Shown here piece by piece: positions 7,150-13,649 of a DNA stretch of 18,217 bases; position 1 is the first letter of the stretch; the number at the start of each line of letters is the position of its first letter. The notes beneath the pieces were generated by a model. It saw nothing but the letters and a program-made list of their open reading frames with translations. It had not been told where the DNA came from and did not search any database. The stretch spans positions 1 to 18,217 of the forward strand of contig AQRW01000185.1 of assembly GCA_000402295.1 (NCBI GenBank). Direction: 5' to 3'. This DNA is from Candidatus Aerophobus profundus SCGC AAA252-L23. Its GTDB lineage: Bacteria; Aerophobota; Aerophobia; Aerophobales; Aerophobaceae. Position numbers and translations under genes: made by a program.

Positions 7150-8607
7150 TCACTCTATTTTGGCCAAAAACTGAGGCTGGTCATCAATTATTTTTCTTAG
7201 TATATGCCAGAAAGCTCCCCGATACCCTGCTTTGATTGCCTTCACCAAGAGGACATTTTCATTATAATTATAGTTTCCCTCTTGCTTTTTCCCTCCCAAA
7301 AGAAAAAAGCTGGGGTTACCGTCAATCAGTCCCTCGACAAAATCTTCTATTCTTTCTCCCAGGCCACTGGAGAGATAAAAGATCGGCTCAAAGAAATTCT
7401 GGTTACCTCTGGTCTTTCCCTTCAGGTTTTGATTCCTTTCCGGAGGACCCTCACGTAAAACCAGATCTGCCAGTCCGGTTCCCGGGTATATCCTTATTCC
7501 CAACGATATCCCCACGCAGGTGGGTTGGACTTCTTGCATCAATTCAATCGTCTCTTTGATAGTCTCTCTGGTCTCGTCAGGACCTCCCAAGAGTAAATCG
7601 TACATAAAGGCAAGCTTCATCTGGTGGCAAATCTGAGCTGTAGCTCTAATTCCATGCTTAGTAAAGTCCCTACCCAACCTGCTTAACAATTGGTCGTTTC
7701 CGCTATCTACCCCGAAATCTATACCAGCACATCCAGCCTTTTTCATCAGAAAAGCCAAACCTCGAGAAAAGGGATGGGGACTGGCATAAGTGTACCAGTG
7801 AATCTTTTCACCCAGACCATGTCTGATAATCTCTCGGCATACTTCCTCAGCATGGGACTCTGGCAAGTTGAACTCGCTGTCGCAAAGGTGAAAATAATTA
7901 ACTCCTTGGTCAATCAGTCTCTTTATCTCCTCGATAACATATCTTGGGGGACGAACCCTCACTTTTCTTCCCTTTCCTCGAGGGTCGACACAATAAATGC
8001 AAGCCTTATCACATCCCCTTTTTGTTTCCAGACCCACCATTCCTCCTTCCCGAAAGTACCTGGGATTGTCCACCAACAAGCGCTCAGAAAAACCAAGCTC
8101 CTCGGGGCAAATGAACCTGCTGGGATTTCTAACCAACCTCTCCCCGCGGCGATAAATTAATCCCGGTACCTCTGCATATTTCCCCTCGTCACCAAGACAA
8201 TCCAGAAGCGCCGAAAGGGCGGCTTCTCCCTCTCCCCATATCCCCAGACTCACCCCTAAGTACTCCATAATTTTCTCTGGCATAACGGAAAACCCTGCTC
8301 CTCCCAGAATGATGGGAATGTCAGTTTTCAGTCTTAAATAGTTGATAATTTCCTTGAAACGGGGAAGGAAAAAATTGCTGCTTGAATAGCAAGAATCATC
8401 AGTATTACGAAGCGAAATTCCTATAGCTTGTAGTTCTTTTTCCTCAAAACAACTGTCAATATCCTTCTTGTAATCAGGAGAAAAGCACAAATCAAGAATA
8501 TCTACCCGGTGCCTCTTTTTATGCAAAAAAGAGGCCAGATAATCCAGGGCAATTGGACAAACAGCCGGCTTCATTTGATTAGGATTAATCAGCACTATTC
8601 TCTTCAA
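7150..8607 (-). CDS. B12-binding-type radical SAM enzyme
   Basis: A 485-residue protein of the cobalamin-binding-domain plus radical SAM class. Residues 1-140 form a Rossmann-like B12-binding domain: RIVLINPN, then ISLRNTDD, then IPIILGGAGFSVMP and WGEGEAA. The DxHxxG cobalamin-ligating motif is not evident, as in many base-off members. Residues 190-400 are the radical SAM barrel with cluster motif CDKACIYC (C199, C203, C206). A helical tail follows. Such enzymes methylate unactivated carbons or do related radical chemistry; the substrate is not readable. I chose TTG at 8607, preceded by GGAGAAAGGA with 7-nt spacing, over a longer frame to 8691 that would overlap lipB and add 28 low-complexity residues. 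It is the last gene of the leuS operon, 46 bp after lipB. Confidence 0.87.
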   Translation of the reverse strand: MKRIVLINPNQMKPAVCPIALDYLASFLHKKRHRVDILDLCFSPDYKKDIDSCFEEKELQAIGISLRNTDDSCYSSSNFFLPRFKEIINYLRLKTDIPIILGGAGFSVMPEKIMEYLGVSLGIWGEGEAALSALLDCLGDEGKYAEVPGLIYRRGERLVRNPSRFICPEELGFSERLLVDNPRYFREGGMVGLETKRGCDKACIYCVDPRGKGRKVRVRPPRYVIEEIKRLIDQGVNYFHLCDSEFNLPESHAEEVCREIIRHGLGEKIHWYTYASPHPFSRGLAFLMKKAGCAGIDFGVDSGNDQLLSRLGRDFTKHGIRATAQICHQMKLAFMYDLLLGGPDETRETIKETIELMQEVQPTCVGISLGIRIYPGTGLADLVLREGPPERNQNLKGKTRGNQNFFEPIFYLSSGLGERIEDFVEGLIDGNPSFFLLGGKKQEGNYNYNENVLLVKAIKAGYRGAFWHILRKIIDDQPQFLAKIE

Positions 8608-8653
8608 TCTTGAATCCTTTCTCCATCTAAAAATACAAAGGAAATCATTTTCT

Positions 8654-9355
8654 CTATACTCCCGATTCCCGGCCGGATTTCTTTTCCTCACCTAGGAATC
8701 GAAGCAAATCGTCCCAGGGGATTTCCTCCATTCTCAGCCCAAATATACGGGAAAACTGGGAAGTAACTTTTTTTATTATTTCCTCTTTTGCCAGATCTTT
8801 CCTCAGAACTTCCTCAAGAGAAGTCATGGTCACATCCGGTAGCCCACAGGGAACAATGAGATTAAAATAAGAAAGGTCCGGGTTCACATTAAGGGCAAAT
8901 CCGTGCCGGGTAATCCATTTCTTAACCTGGATTCCCATGGAGGCTATTTTCCTCTCTCTTATCCAGACTCCGGTTTTCTGAGGTTGACGCCCAGCAGTAA
9001 TACCCAGATCCTTCAAGACACAAATAATCACCTCTTCAAGCATTCTCAAATAAAGATGTAAATCCCGACCAAAGTTATTTAGATCAAAAATAGGATAGCC
9101 TACCAACTGACCAGGACCGTGATAGGTTATCTTTCCTCCCCGGCCAATCTGGAAAACAGGAATTCTTCGCTTCTTTAGCTCACGGGCAGAAACTAACATT
9201 TCTCCCTCCCCAGCTTGAGTCCCCTGAGTAAAGGTAGAAGGATGCTCGAGAAGGAATAATACCTCTGCCGGCAAATTCCCCCTCAATTTCGCTTGAAAGA
9301 TTCTCTCTTGCCACTGATAAGCTTTGGCAAATTCTACCAGGCCCGCTTTAATCAA
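8654..9355 (-). CDS. lipB: Octanoyl-[acyl-carrier-protein]:protein octanoyltransferase
   Basis: LipB moves octanoyl groups from acyl carrier protein to lipoyl domains, the first step of endogenous lipoate synthesis in the cytoplasm. The signature FQIGRGGKITYHGPGQLVGY is complete. The catalytic pair is present as K136 in RKIASMGIQVK and C170 in LIVPCGLP, 34 residues apart as in E. coli (K135, C169). With the TTG start at 9355 (AGGAGA 9 nt upstream) the protein has 233 residues, normal for the family; the frame extends upstream to 9481 but that part has no LipB-like sequence. No lipA is in the window. It lies between comEA (167 bp upstream, with a weak internal promoter) and the radical SAM gene. 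Confidence 0.94.
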   Translation of the reverse strand: MIKAGLVEFAKAYQWQERIFQAKLRGNLPAEVLFLLEHPSTFTQGTQAGEGEMLVSARELKKRRIPVFQIGRGGKITYHGPGQLVGYPIFDLNNFGRDLHLYLRMLEEVIICVLKDLGITAGRQPQKTGVWIRERKIASMGIQVKKWITRHGFALNVNPDLSYFNLIVPCGLPDVTMTSLEEVLRKDLAKEEIIKKVTSQFSRIFGLRMEEIPWDDLLRFLGEEKKSGRESGV

Positions 9356-9394
9356 GATACATCTTCTCCTGGGAGCTCCAGCTTCTGAAAAACA

Positions 9395-9423
9395 ATTATA
9401 CTTGAAATTCACCCGGTTATCCA
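9395..9423 (-). promoter_or_regulatory. Possible internal promoter before lipB
   Basis: In the 167-bp gap between comEA and lipB, the minus strand has TGGATA (9418-9423), 17 bp and a perfect TATAAT (9395-9400). The -10 box is good and the -35 box is weak (4 of 6). It would allow lipB to be expressed apart from leuS. Confidence 0.32.
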
Positions 9424-9522
9424 GAATTCTCTTTTTAATTGATCTTAGCCAAAACAACCATTGTTTTAATGAAAAAGGCACAAACCATCGGGGTCATCGG
9501 ATGGAATGAAAAATTGGTCAAT

Positions 9523-10029
9523 TTACTCAGTCAAAGGAGAAATGATCAATTTATCAGCAATTCCGGCCAGCTTCTTCTCACCTATTCCTGGAACGTTTTT
9601 CAGCTCAGTTAGACTCTCAAAACACCCTTTCTTTTTCCGATAATCTAAGATCCCCTGGGCCAGGGAAGGTCCAATCCCGGGAAGACAAATAAGATCATTC
9701 AAAGAAACCAGGTTCAAATTCATTTTCCCCGGAGGGATAGAAATCTCTTGCTTTTCCTTGAGGAGATAATCTAGATTAACCTGATTCAGGTCCGCCCAGG
9801 GCAACATACCGCCTGCCTTCTCCAGAGCTTGACGGAGAGTAGCTCCCTCCCGAAGTTCATACCATCCTGGTTTCTTGACCGCTCCCTCGACATAAATCCT
9901 TACCGACCGCTCTCTAATAAGGGAAGGTTTTTGGGGAATACCTCCTGAAAGCTTTACTCCTATTCCTATAACAAAAGCTAACAAAAGAAAAAGTAAGACA
10001 ACTTGCTCTTCGCGGGTAAGTTGCCACAT
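9523..10029 (-). CDS. comEA: ComEA-type DNA-binding competence protein
   Basis: A membrane-anchored protein of 168 residues with the full ComEA layout. It has a single N-terminal transmembrane helix (VVLLFLLLAFVIGIGV, about residues 10-25), an SLBB domain (IYVEGAVKKPGWYELREG), and a C-terminal helix-hairpin-helix pair (LICLPGIGPSLAQGIL and LKNVPGIGEKKLAGIA, about 105-160). ComEA binds incoming double-stranded DNA outside the membrane during natural transformation. The start ATG at 10029 is 7 bp after the leuS stop, with GGGGAG close by. An in-frame ATG at 10074 lies inside leuS and lacks a ribosome site. ComEB and ComEC are not adjacent. pilT, whose motor powers the pilus that draws DNA in, is 3.6 kb away on the other strand. 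Confidence 0.87.
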   Translation of the reverse strand: MWQLTREEQVVLLFLLLAFVIGIGVKLSGGIPQKPSLIRERSVRIYVEGAVKKPGWYELREGATLRQALEKAGGMLPWADLNQVNLDYLLKEKQEISIPPGKMNLNLVSLNDLICLPGIGPSLAQGILDYRKKKGCFESLTELKNVPGIGEKKLAGIADKLIISPLTE

Positions 10030-10036
10030 ATCTCCC

Positions 10037-12511
10037 CTACTCTGCCACAATATTGAGAAGTCTTCCGGGGACATGAATTATCTTTTTGACCCTTTTTCCC
10101 TCAAGATGTCTGTTCACTCCTGGCTGATTCAAAGCTCTTTGCTCTATTTCTTTAGAGGATTCCCCAATCCGAATGACTATTCTGTCTCTAACCTTCCCGT
10201 TAACTTGAATGACCAGAATGACTTCTTTTTTCTGGAGATACTCATTTCGCCAGAGAGGCCAGGCTTGACTGGAGAGATCTCCGGAATAACCCATTCGCTC
10301 CCATAGTTCTTGACAGATGTGGGGAGTAAAAGGGGAAAGGAGAAGAACCAACACAATCAGGGCCTCCTGGAAAACACCACTAACAGGTTGGGAAAACTGA
10401 TAAAGAAAATTTAGCAGTTCCATTAAACAGGCCAGAGCGGTATTAAAATGAAAACTCTCTTCGATGTCTCCACTTACTTTCTTTATGGCCCCATGCACTC
10501 TGCGTTGAAGTTCCTTTTCCTCTTTACCTTGGACTGGTGAATAAAGACTGGTGAAGCGAGGACCATTCTTTCCCAAAAAGTGATTCTCCGATCTTTCCCA
10601 TTTTTGATTAACTAATCGCCACACCCGCCTTAAAAAGCGATTTATACCTTCCAGACCATCCTCTCGCCATTCCAGGTCTATTTGAGGAGGAGCAGCAAAG
10701 AGAATAAATCCTCGCAGAGTGTCCACTCCGTACTTCTCAATCATTTTCTCTGGATCCACCACATTGCCCTTGGACTTGGACATCTTGACTCCATCTTTAA
10801 TCACCATTCCCTGGGTGAGAAGTCTCTGAAAGGGCTCCTCGACAGAAATAAGCCCCATATCCCGCATTGCTTTGGTGAAGAAACGCGAATATAAGAGATG
10901 GAGAATGGCATGTTCAATTCCTCCAATATACTGATCTACCGGCATCCAGTAATTAGCCTCGTCCCTGGAATAAGGAAGATACTCATTTTTTCTGCTGGTA
11001 AAACGAATAAAATACCAGGAAGAATCAACGAAAGTATCCATAGTATCGGTTTCTCTGTGGGCCACTTCCCCGCACTGGGGACATTGGCACTGGACAAAAG
11101 AAGGAATTTTGGCAAGAGGAGAGCCTCCCTTCCCAGTTATTTCTATATTTAAAGGCAATACCACCGGCAAATCTTTCTCCGGAACAGGAACCACTCCACA
11201 GTTCTTACAATAAATAATGGGAATAGGCGTCCCCCAGTAGCGTTGCCGGGAAATACACCAGTCACGTAACTTATAGTTGATTCGCCGGCTACCTATTCCC
11301 TGACGCTCCATCCACCGACTCATCGCCTGCCGGGCTTTTTGGCTGGGAATTCCATTAAACTGTCCGGAATTTATCACCTCACCCTCATCTACGTAGGCTC
11401 TCTCCAGTTTACCTAAAGAAACATTAAAGTCTGGTGGACGAATAACTACTCGGATAGGCAAATCGTATCTTTGAGCAAACTCAAAATCTCGTTCGTCGTG
11501 CGCGGGCACAGCCATTATCGCACCAGTTCCGTATTGCATAAGCACATAGTTAGCTATCCAGATAGGTATCCTTTCCCCATTTACCGGATTTACCGCCCAC
11601 AACCCGCTGGCCAAGCCAATTTTTTCCACCTCCCCCCTGGTCAATTGCTGCCGCTTCATCACCCCAACTCTTTCTCTTAGAGAGGGATTTTCCTGGACTA
11701 TTTTCTTTACCAAGGGATGCTCAGGAGAAAGAACCAAATAAGTAGCTCCAAAGATAGTATCTGGACGAGTGGTGAATACGGGAATTTCCTGGGAATCTCC
11801 CCCAAGTTTGAACTTAATCTCCACACCCTCACTTTTTCCAATCCAGTTAATTTGCATTTTCTTTACTGTTTGGGGCCAATCCTCCAACTTATTGATGTCC
11901 TCCAGAAGCTCCTCAGCATAGCTGGTTATCCTCAAAAACCACTGAGTCAAATCCTTTTGTACCACCGCCGTTTCGCAACGATAACAGCAACCGTTTACTA
12001 CTTGTTCGTTGGCCAGAACAGTCTCGCAAGTGGGACACCAGTTAGCCGGAGCTTGCTTACGATAGGCCAGTTTTTTCTGATAGAGTTTGAGAAAAAACCA
12101 CTGATTCCAGCGGTAATACTCCTTATCACAGGTGATTACTTCTCTCGACCAATCGTAAGAAAAACCCATAGTCTTCAGTTGGCGCCGAAGAATCTTAACG
12201 TTGCTATATGTCCATTCATCCGAAGGAGTAGCTTTTCCCATAGCTGCATTTTCCCCGGGTAGACCAAAAGCGTCAAATCCAATGGGATGGAGAACGTTAT
12301 AACCCTTCATCCTCTTATAGCGAGCTACCACGTCACCAATGGTGTAGTTTCTCACGTGTCCCATATGAACAGTCCCTGAGGTGTAGGGAAACATCTCCAG
12401 TAAATAATACTTCTTTTTTCCTTCTTGCTTCTCACAAGAGAAAATTTTGTTTTCTTCCCAGTATTTCTGCCACTTTTTCTCAATCTTCCTGGCTCTATAT
12501 TCGGCCTTCAT
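10037..12511 (-). CDS. leuS: Leucyl-tRNA synthetase
   Basis: A full-length bacterial class I synthetase of 824 residues that charges tRNA-Leu. The HIGH motif is HMGH (49-52) within FPYTSGTVHMGHVRNYTIGD. The zinc ribbon cysteines are CPTC (159-162) and CYRC (176-179). The CP1 editing domain carries TTRPDTIFGAT and GTGAIMAVPAHDERD. The KMSKS loop is VKMSKSKGN (576-582). The C-terminal domain ends with the usual VQVNGKVRDRI-like segment. AGGAG lies 4 nt before the ATG. It is transcribed with the tRNA-Thr gene 65 nt upstream, and the leader between them holds a small hairpin (12547-12566) that might take part in tRNA release. No T-box leader is visible. Confidence 0.98.
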   Translation of the reverse strand: MKAEYRARKIEKKWQKYWEENKIFSCEKQEGKKKYYLLEMFPYTSGTVHMGHVRNYTIGDVVARYKRMKGYNVLHPIGFDAFGLPGENAAMGKATPSDEWTYSNVKILRRQLKTMGFSYDWSREVITCDKEYYRWNQWFFLKLYQKKLAYRKQAPANWCPTCETVLANEQVVNGCCYRCETAVVQKDLTQWFLRITSYAEELLEDINKLEDWPQTVKKMQINWIGKSEGVEIKFKLGGDSQEIPVFTTRPDTIFGATYLVLSPEHPLVKKIVQENPSLRERVGVMKRQQLTRGEVEKIGLASGLWAVNPVNGERIPIWIANYVLMQYGTGAIMAVPAHDERDFEFAQRYDLPIRVVIRPPDFNVSLGKLERAYVDEGEVINSGQFNGIPSQKARQAMSRWMERQGIGSRRINYKLRDWCISRQRYWGTPIPIIYCKNCGVVPVPEKDLPVVLPLNIEITGKGGSPLAKIPSFVQCQCPQCGEVAHRETDTMDTFVDSSWYFIRFTSRKNEYLPYSRDEANYWMPVDQYIGGIEHAILHLLYSRFFTKAMRDMGLISVEEPFQRLLTQGMVIKDGVKMSKSKGNVVDPEKMIEKYGVDTLRGFILFAAPPQIDLEWREDGLEGINRFLRRVWRLVNQKWERSENHFLGKNGPRFTSLYSPVQGKEEKELQRRVHGAIKKVSGDIEESFHFNTALACLMELLNFLYQFSQPVSGVFQEALIVLVLLLSPFTPHICQELWERMGYSGDLSSQAWPLWRNEYLQKKEVILVIQVNGKVRDRIVIRIGESSKEIEQRALNQPGVNRHLEGKRVKKIIHVPGRLLNIVAE

Positions 12512-12576
12512 CTTACTCCTTTTATCCTTGGCTTTTCTTACCAGAATTCCGAATTTGATTCCGGAAAACTCCTCAG

Positions 12577-12651
12577 TGGAGCCGACGATAGGAGTTGAAC
12601 CTACAACCTGCTGATTACGAATCAGCTGCTCTACCTTTGAGCTACGTCGGC
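12577..12651 (-). tRNA. tRNA-Thr (anticodon CGT)
   Basis: A complete cloverleaf can be drawn on the minus strand: 7-bp acceptor stem GCCGACG/CGTCGGC, D-stem GCTC/GAGC with a GG in the loop, anticodon stem GCTGA/TCAGC with loop TTCGTAA (anticodon CGT, reading ACG), variable loop AGGTT, and T-arm with TTCAACT. The discriminator base is T and the CCA end is encoded. It is the first gene of the leuS operon; the predicted -10 box ends 10 bp before its 5' end. Confidence 0.96.
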
Positions 12652-12661
12652 CAATGCTTCT

Positions 12662-12689
12662 ATTTTATTCTTAGAAACAAAAAGGTCAA
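12662..12689 (-). promoter_or_regulatory. Promoter of the tRNA-Thr-leuS-comEA-lipB operon
   Basis: On the minus strand TTGACC (12684-12689) and TAAAAT (12662-12667) are 16 bp apart. The -10 box lies 10 bp before the mature tRNA, so the transcript would begin almost at the tRNA 5' end. No terminator is visible between the tRNA and leuS. Confidence 0.7.
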
Positions 12690-12771
12690 CTGTGTCCACC
12701 GAACTCGTTTGATTTCCCACTCTCAGCGAGGGATATTCTGGTGAAGCGACTTTGATAATCTACTGCAACAA

Positions 12772-12883
12772 GGAGACTGTCGAAAAACCCCCATATTGTA
12801 GCGGTTCGATTTATCGGACCCCTTTATTAAAACGAGTTTCATAAATGAAACCTCTACAAAAAACCACTTTATCAGCAGTCTCC
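12772..12883. repeat. 112-bp nested palindrome, MITE-like
   Basis: GGAGACTG (12772-12779) pairs with CAGTCTCC (12876-12883). Inside it TTGTAG (12796-12801) pairs with CTACAA (12854-12859). Within that are two hairpins, GGTTCGAT-TT-ATCGGACC (12803-12820) and GTTTCAT-AA-ATGAAAC (12836-12851). The left end, GGAGACTGTCGAAAAA, resembles terminal repeats of several IS families. No transposase gene and no clean target duplication are present. Confidence 0.55.
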
Positions 12884-12923
12884 AAGGATAAACTGCAAAA
12901 TCCTATGACTACTTAGCGTGTAG

Positions 12924-12941
12924 GGGTGACTTCAGTCGCCC
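12924..12941. repeat. Short palindrome GGGTGACT-TC-AGTCGCCC
   Basis: An 8-bp stem with one G-T pair and a 2-nt centre, followed by an A-run. It resembles dispersed GGGCGACT/AGTCGCCC palindromes in uncultured bacterial genomes. Only one copy is in this window. Confidence 0.4.
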
Positions 12942-13031
12942 AAAAAAGGGGCAACGGAATAAACAGTTTCAACGGAATCAACGGAAAGAACGAGATGAAC
13001 CAGAGTATCCCAGGAGGAACACAGAATATAT

Positions 13032-13087
13032 GGTAGCCGCAGGCTTTAGCCTGCGTTTATTTGCGCAGCTTGAAAGCTGCGGCTACC
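13032..13087. repeat. REP-like palindromic element, copy B
   Basis: This is the better preserved copy of the 56-bp element also seen at 3546-3601. It has an outer stem GGTAGCCGCAG/CTGCGGCTACC and two inner hairpins, GCAGGC-TTTA-GCCTGC and GCAGCT-TGAA-AGCTGC. It is flanked by the 9-bp direct repeat ACAGAATAT (13021-13029 and 13107-13115), which looks like a target-site duplication. Confidence 0.72.
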
Positions 13088-13119
13088 TTGTTTATACTTT
13101 AGCGAGACAGAATATCCCA

Positions 13120-13390
13120 AGTGCCGGCTTGACATACCACTTTAAGCGAGCATTATTCTCCCGCAGGGACATTGATAATCTACCTTAACGAGGTCTTGGA
13201 AGTGAGGAATAAGGAGAAATTCTGTTTGAGCCGCAAAGCGGCGAGTTGTTTACTTTTTTTCTTTAAGGGGAAGCAACGAAGCGTTGAGGGGGAAAGTATT
13301 GCCCCCTCAAGATCTTTATTTTCTCCCCGAACAAGAAGACCAAGCAGTTATTGATAGATGATTATCCCAGGAGCCAGGGAGAATAATGCG
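13120..13390. repeat. Foldback tandem unit 1 (271 bp)
   Basis: The unit begins with AGTGCCGGCTTGACAT and folds on itself with stems in nested order. GCATTATTCTCCC (13150-13162) pairs with GGGAGAATAATGC (13377-13389), GATAATC (13174-13180) with GATTATC (13350-13356), GGTCTT (13192-13197) with AAGACC (13336-13341), and GGAGAAA (13213-13219) with TTTCTCC (13320-13326). Inside lie three hairpins: GCCGC-AAA-GCGGC (13230-13242), CAACG-AAG-CGTTG (13274-13286) and GAGGGGG/CCCCCTC (13286-13308). No convincing protein is encoded. It could be a structured RNA or a foldback mobile element. Confidence 0.85.
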
Positions 13391-13591
13391 AGTGCCGGCT
13401 TGACATAACACTTTAAGCGAGCATTATTCTCCCGCAGGGACATTGATAATCTACCTTAACGAGGTCTTGGAAGTGAGGAATAAGGAGAAATTCTGTTTGA
13501 GCCGCAAAGCGGCGAGTTTATTTCTCCCCGAACAAGAAGACCAAGCAGTTATTGATAGATGATTATCCCAGGAGCCAGGGAGAATAATGCG
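13391..13591. repeat. Foldback tandem unit 2 (201 bp)
   Basis: This is a direct tandem copy of unit 1. The first 128 bp match with one difference, and the last 73 bp match almost fully. A 70-bp block holding the two inner hairpins (unit 1, about 13248-13317) is absent. All outer stems and the GCCGC-AAA-GCGGC hairpin are kept; for example GCATTATTCTCCC (13421-13433) pairs with GGGAGAATAATGC (13578-13590). A third unit is cut off after 16 bp (13592-13607). Confidence 0.85.
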
Positions 13592-13600
13592 AGTGCCGGC

Positions 13601-13628
13601 TTGACATTCGCCTTCCACCTGCTAATTT
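13601..13628 (+). promoter_or_regulatory. Possible pilT promoter formed by the truncated third repeat unit
   Basis: The 16-bp start of a third unit ends in a perfect TTGACA (13601-13606). A weak -10, TAATTT (13623-13628), follows after 16 bp, and the pilT ribosome site begins 6 bp later. The -35 box is good, the -10 box poor. Confidence 0.35.
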
Positions 13629-13649
13629 AGGTAGTGAGGAGAAATGCTT

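Larger units (their letters stand above)
12697..13119. repeat. Diverged copy of the foldback unit, broken by two insertions
   Basis: The stretch 12706-12773 aligns with the left end of the tandem units at 13120 and 13391 (shared pieces TTGA, CCACT, AGCGAG, TATTCT, TTGATAATCTAC, AAC.AGG). The stretch 12998-13119 aligns with their right end (TATCCCAGGAG, AGAATA, then AGTGCCGGCTTGACAT of the next unit). In between are a 112-bp nested palindrome, a smaller palindrome, three short CAACGGAA repeats (12953-12986) and a REP element. No gene is seen in this stretch. Confidence 0.45.

Noticed and set aside
8608..8691. Upstream extension of the radical SAM protein
   Set aside because: It overlaps lipB, adds basic residues with no family resemblance, and TTG at 8607 has a much better ribosome site.
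9356..9481. Upstream extension of LipB
   Set aside because: The extra 42 residues are not LipB-like, and the TTG at 9355 has AGGAGA upstream and gives the normal length.
11717..12262. 181-codon plus-strand frame
   Set aside because: It is antisense to the catalytic region of leuS, whose motifs are complete.
12512..12576. Terminator between the tRNA and leuS
   Set aside because: The small bulged hairpin at 12547-12566 has no T-run on the transcribed side.
13172..13354. 60-codon plus-strand frame in the first foldback unit
   Set aside because: It lies wholly inside paired stems, lacks a ribosome site, and is disrupted by the 70-bp deletion in unit 2.
13120..13607. CRISPR array
   Set aside because: The units are 200-271 bp with no short repeat-spacer pattern and no cas genes nearby.
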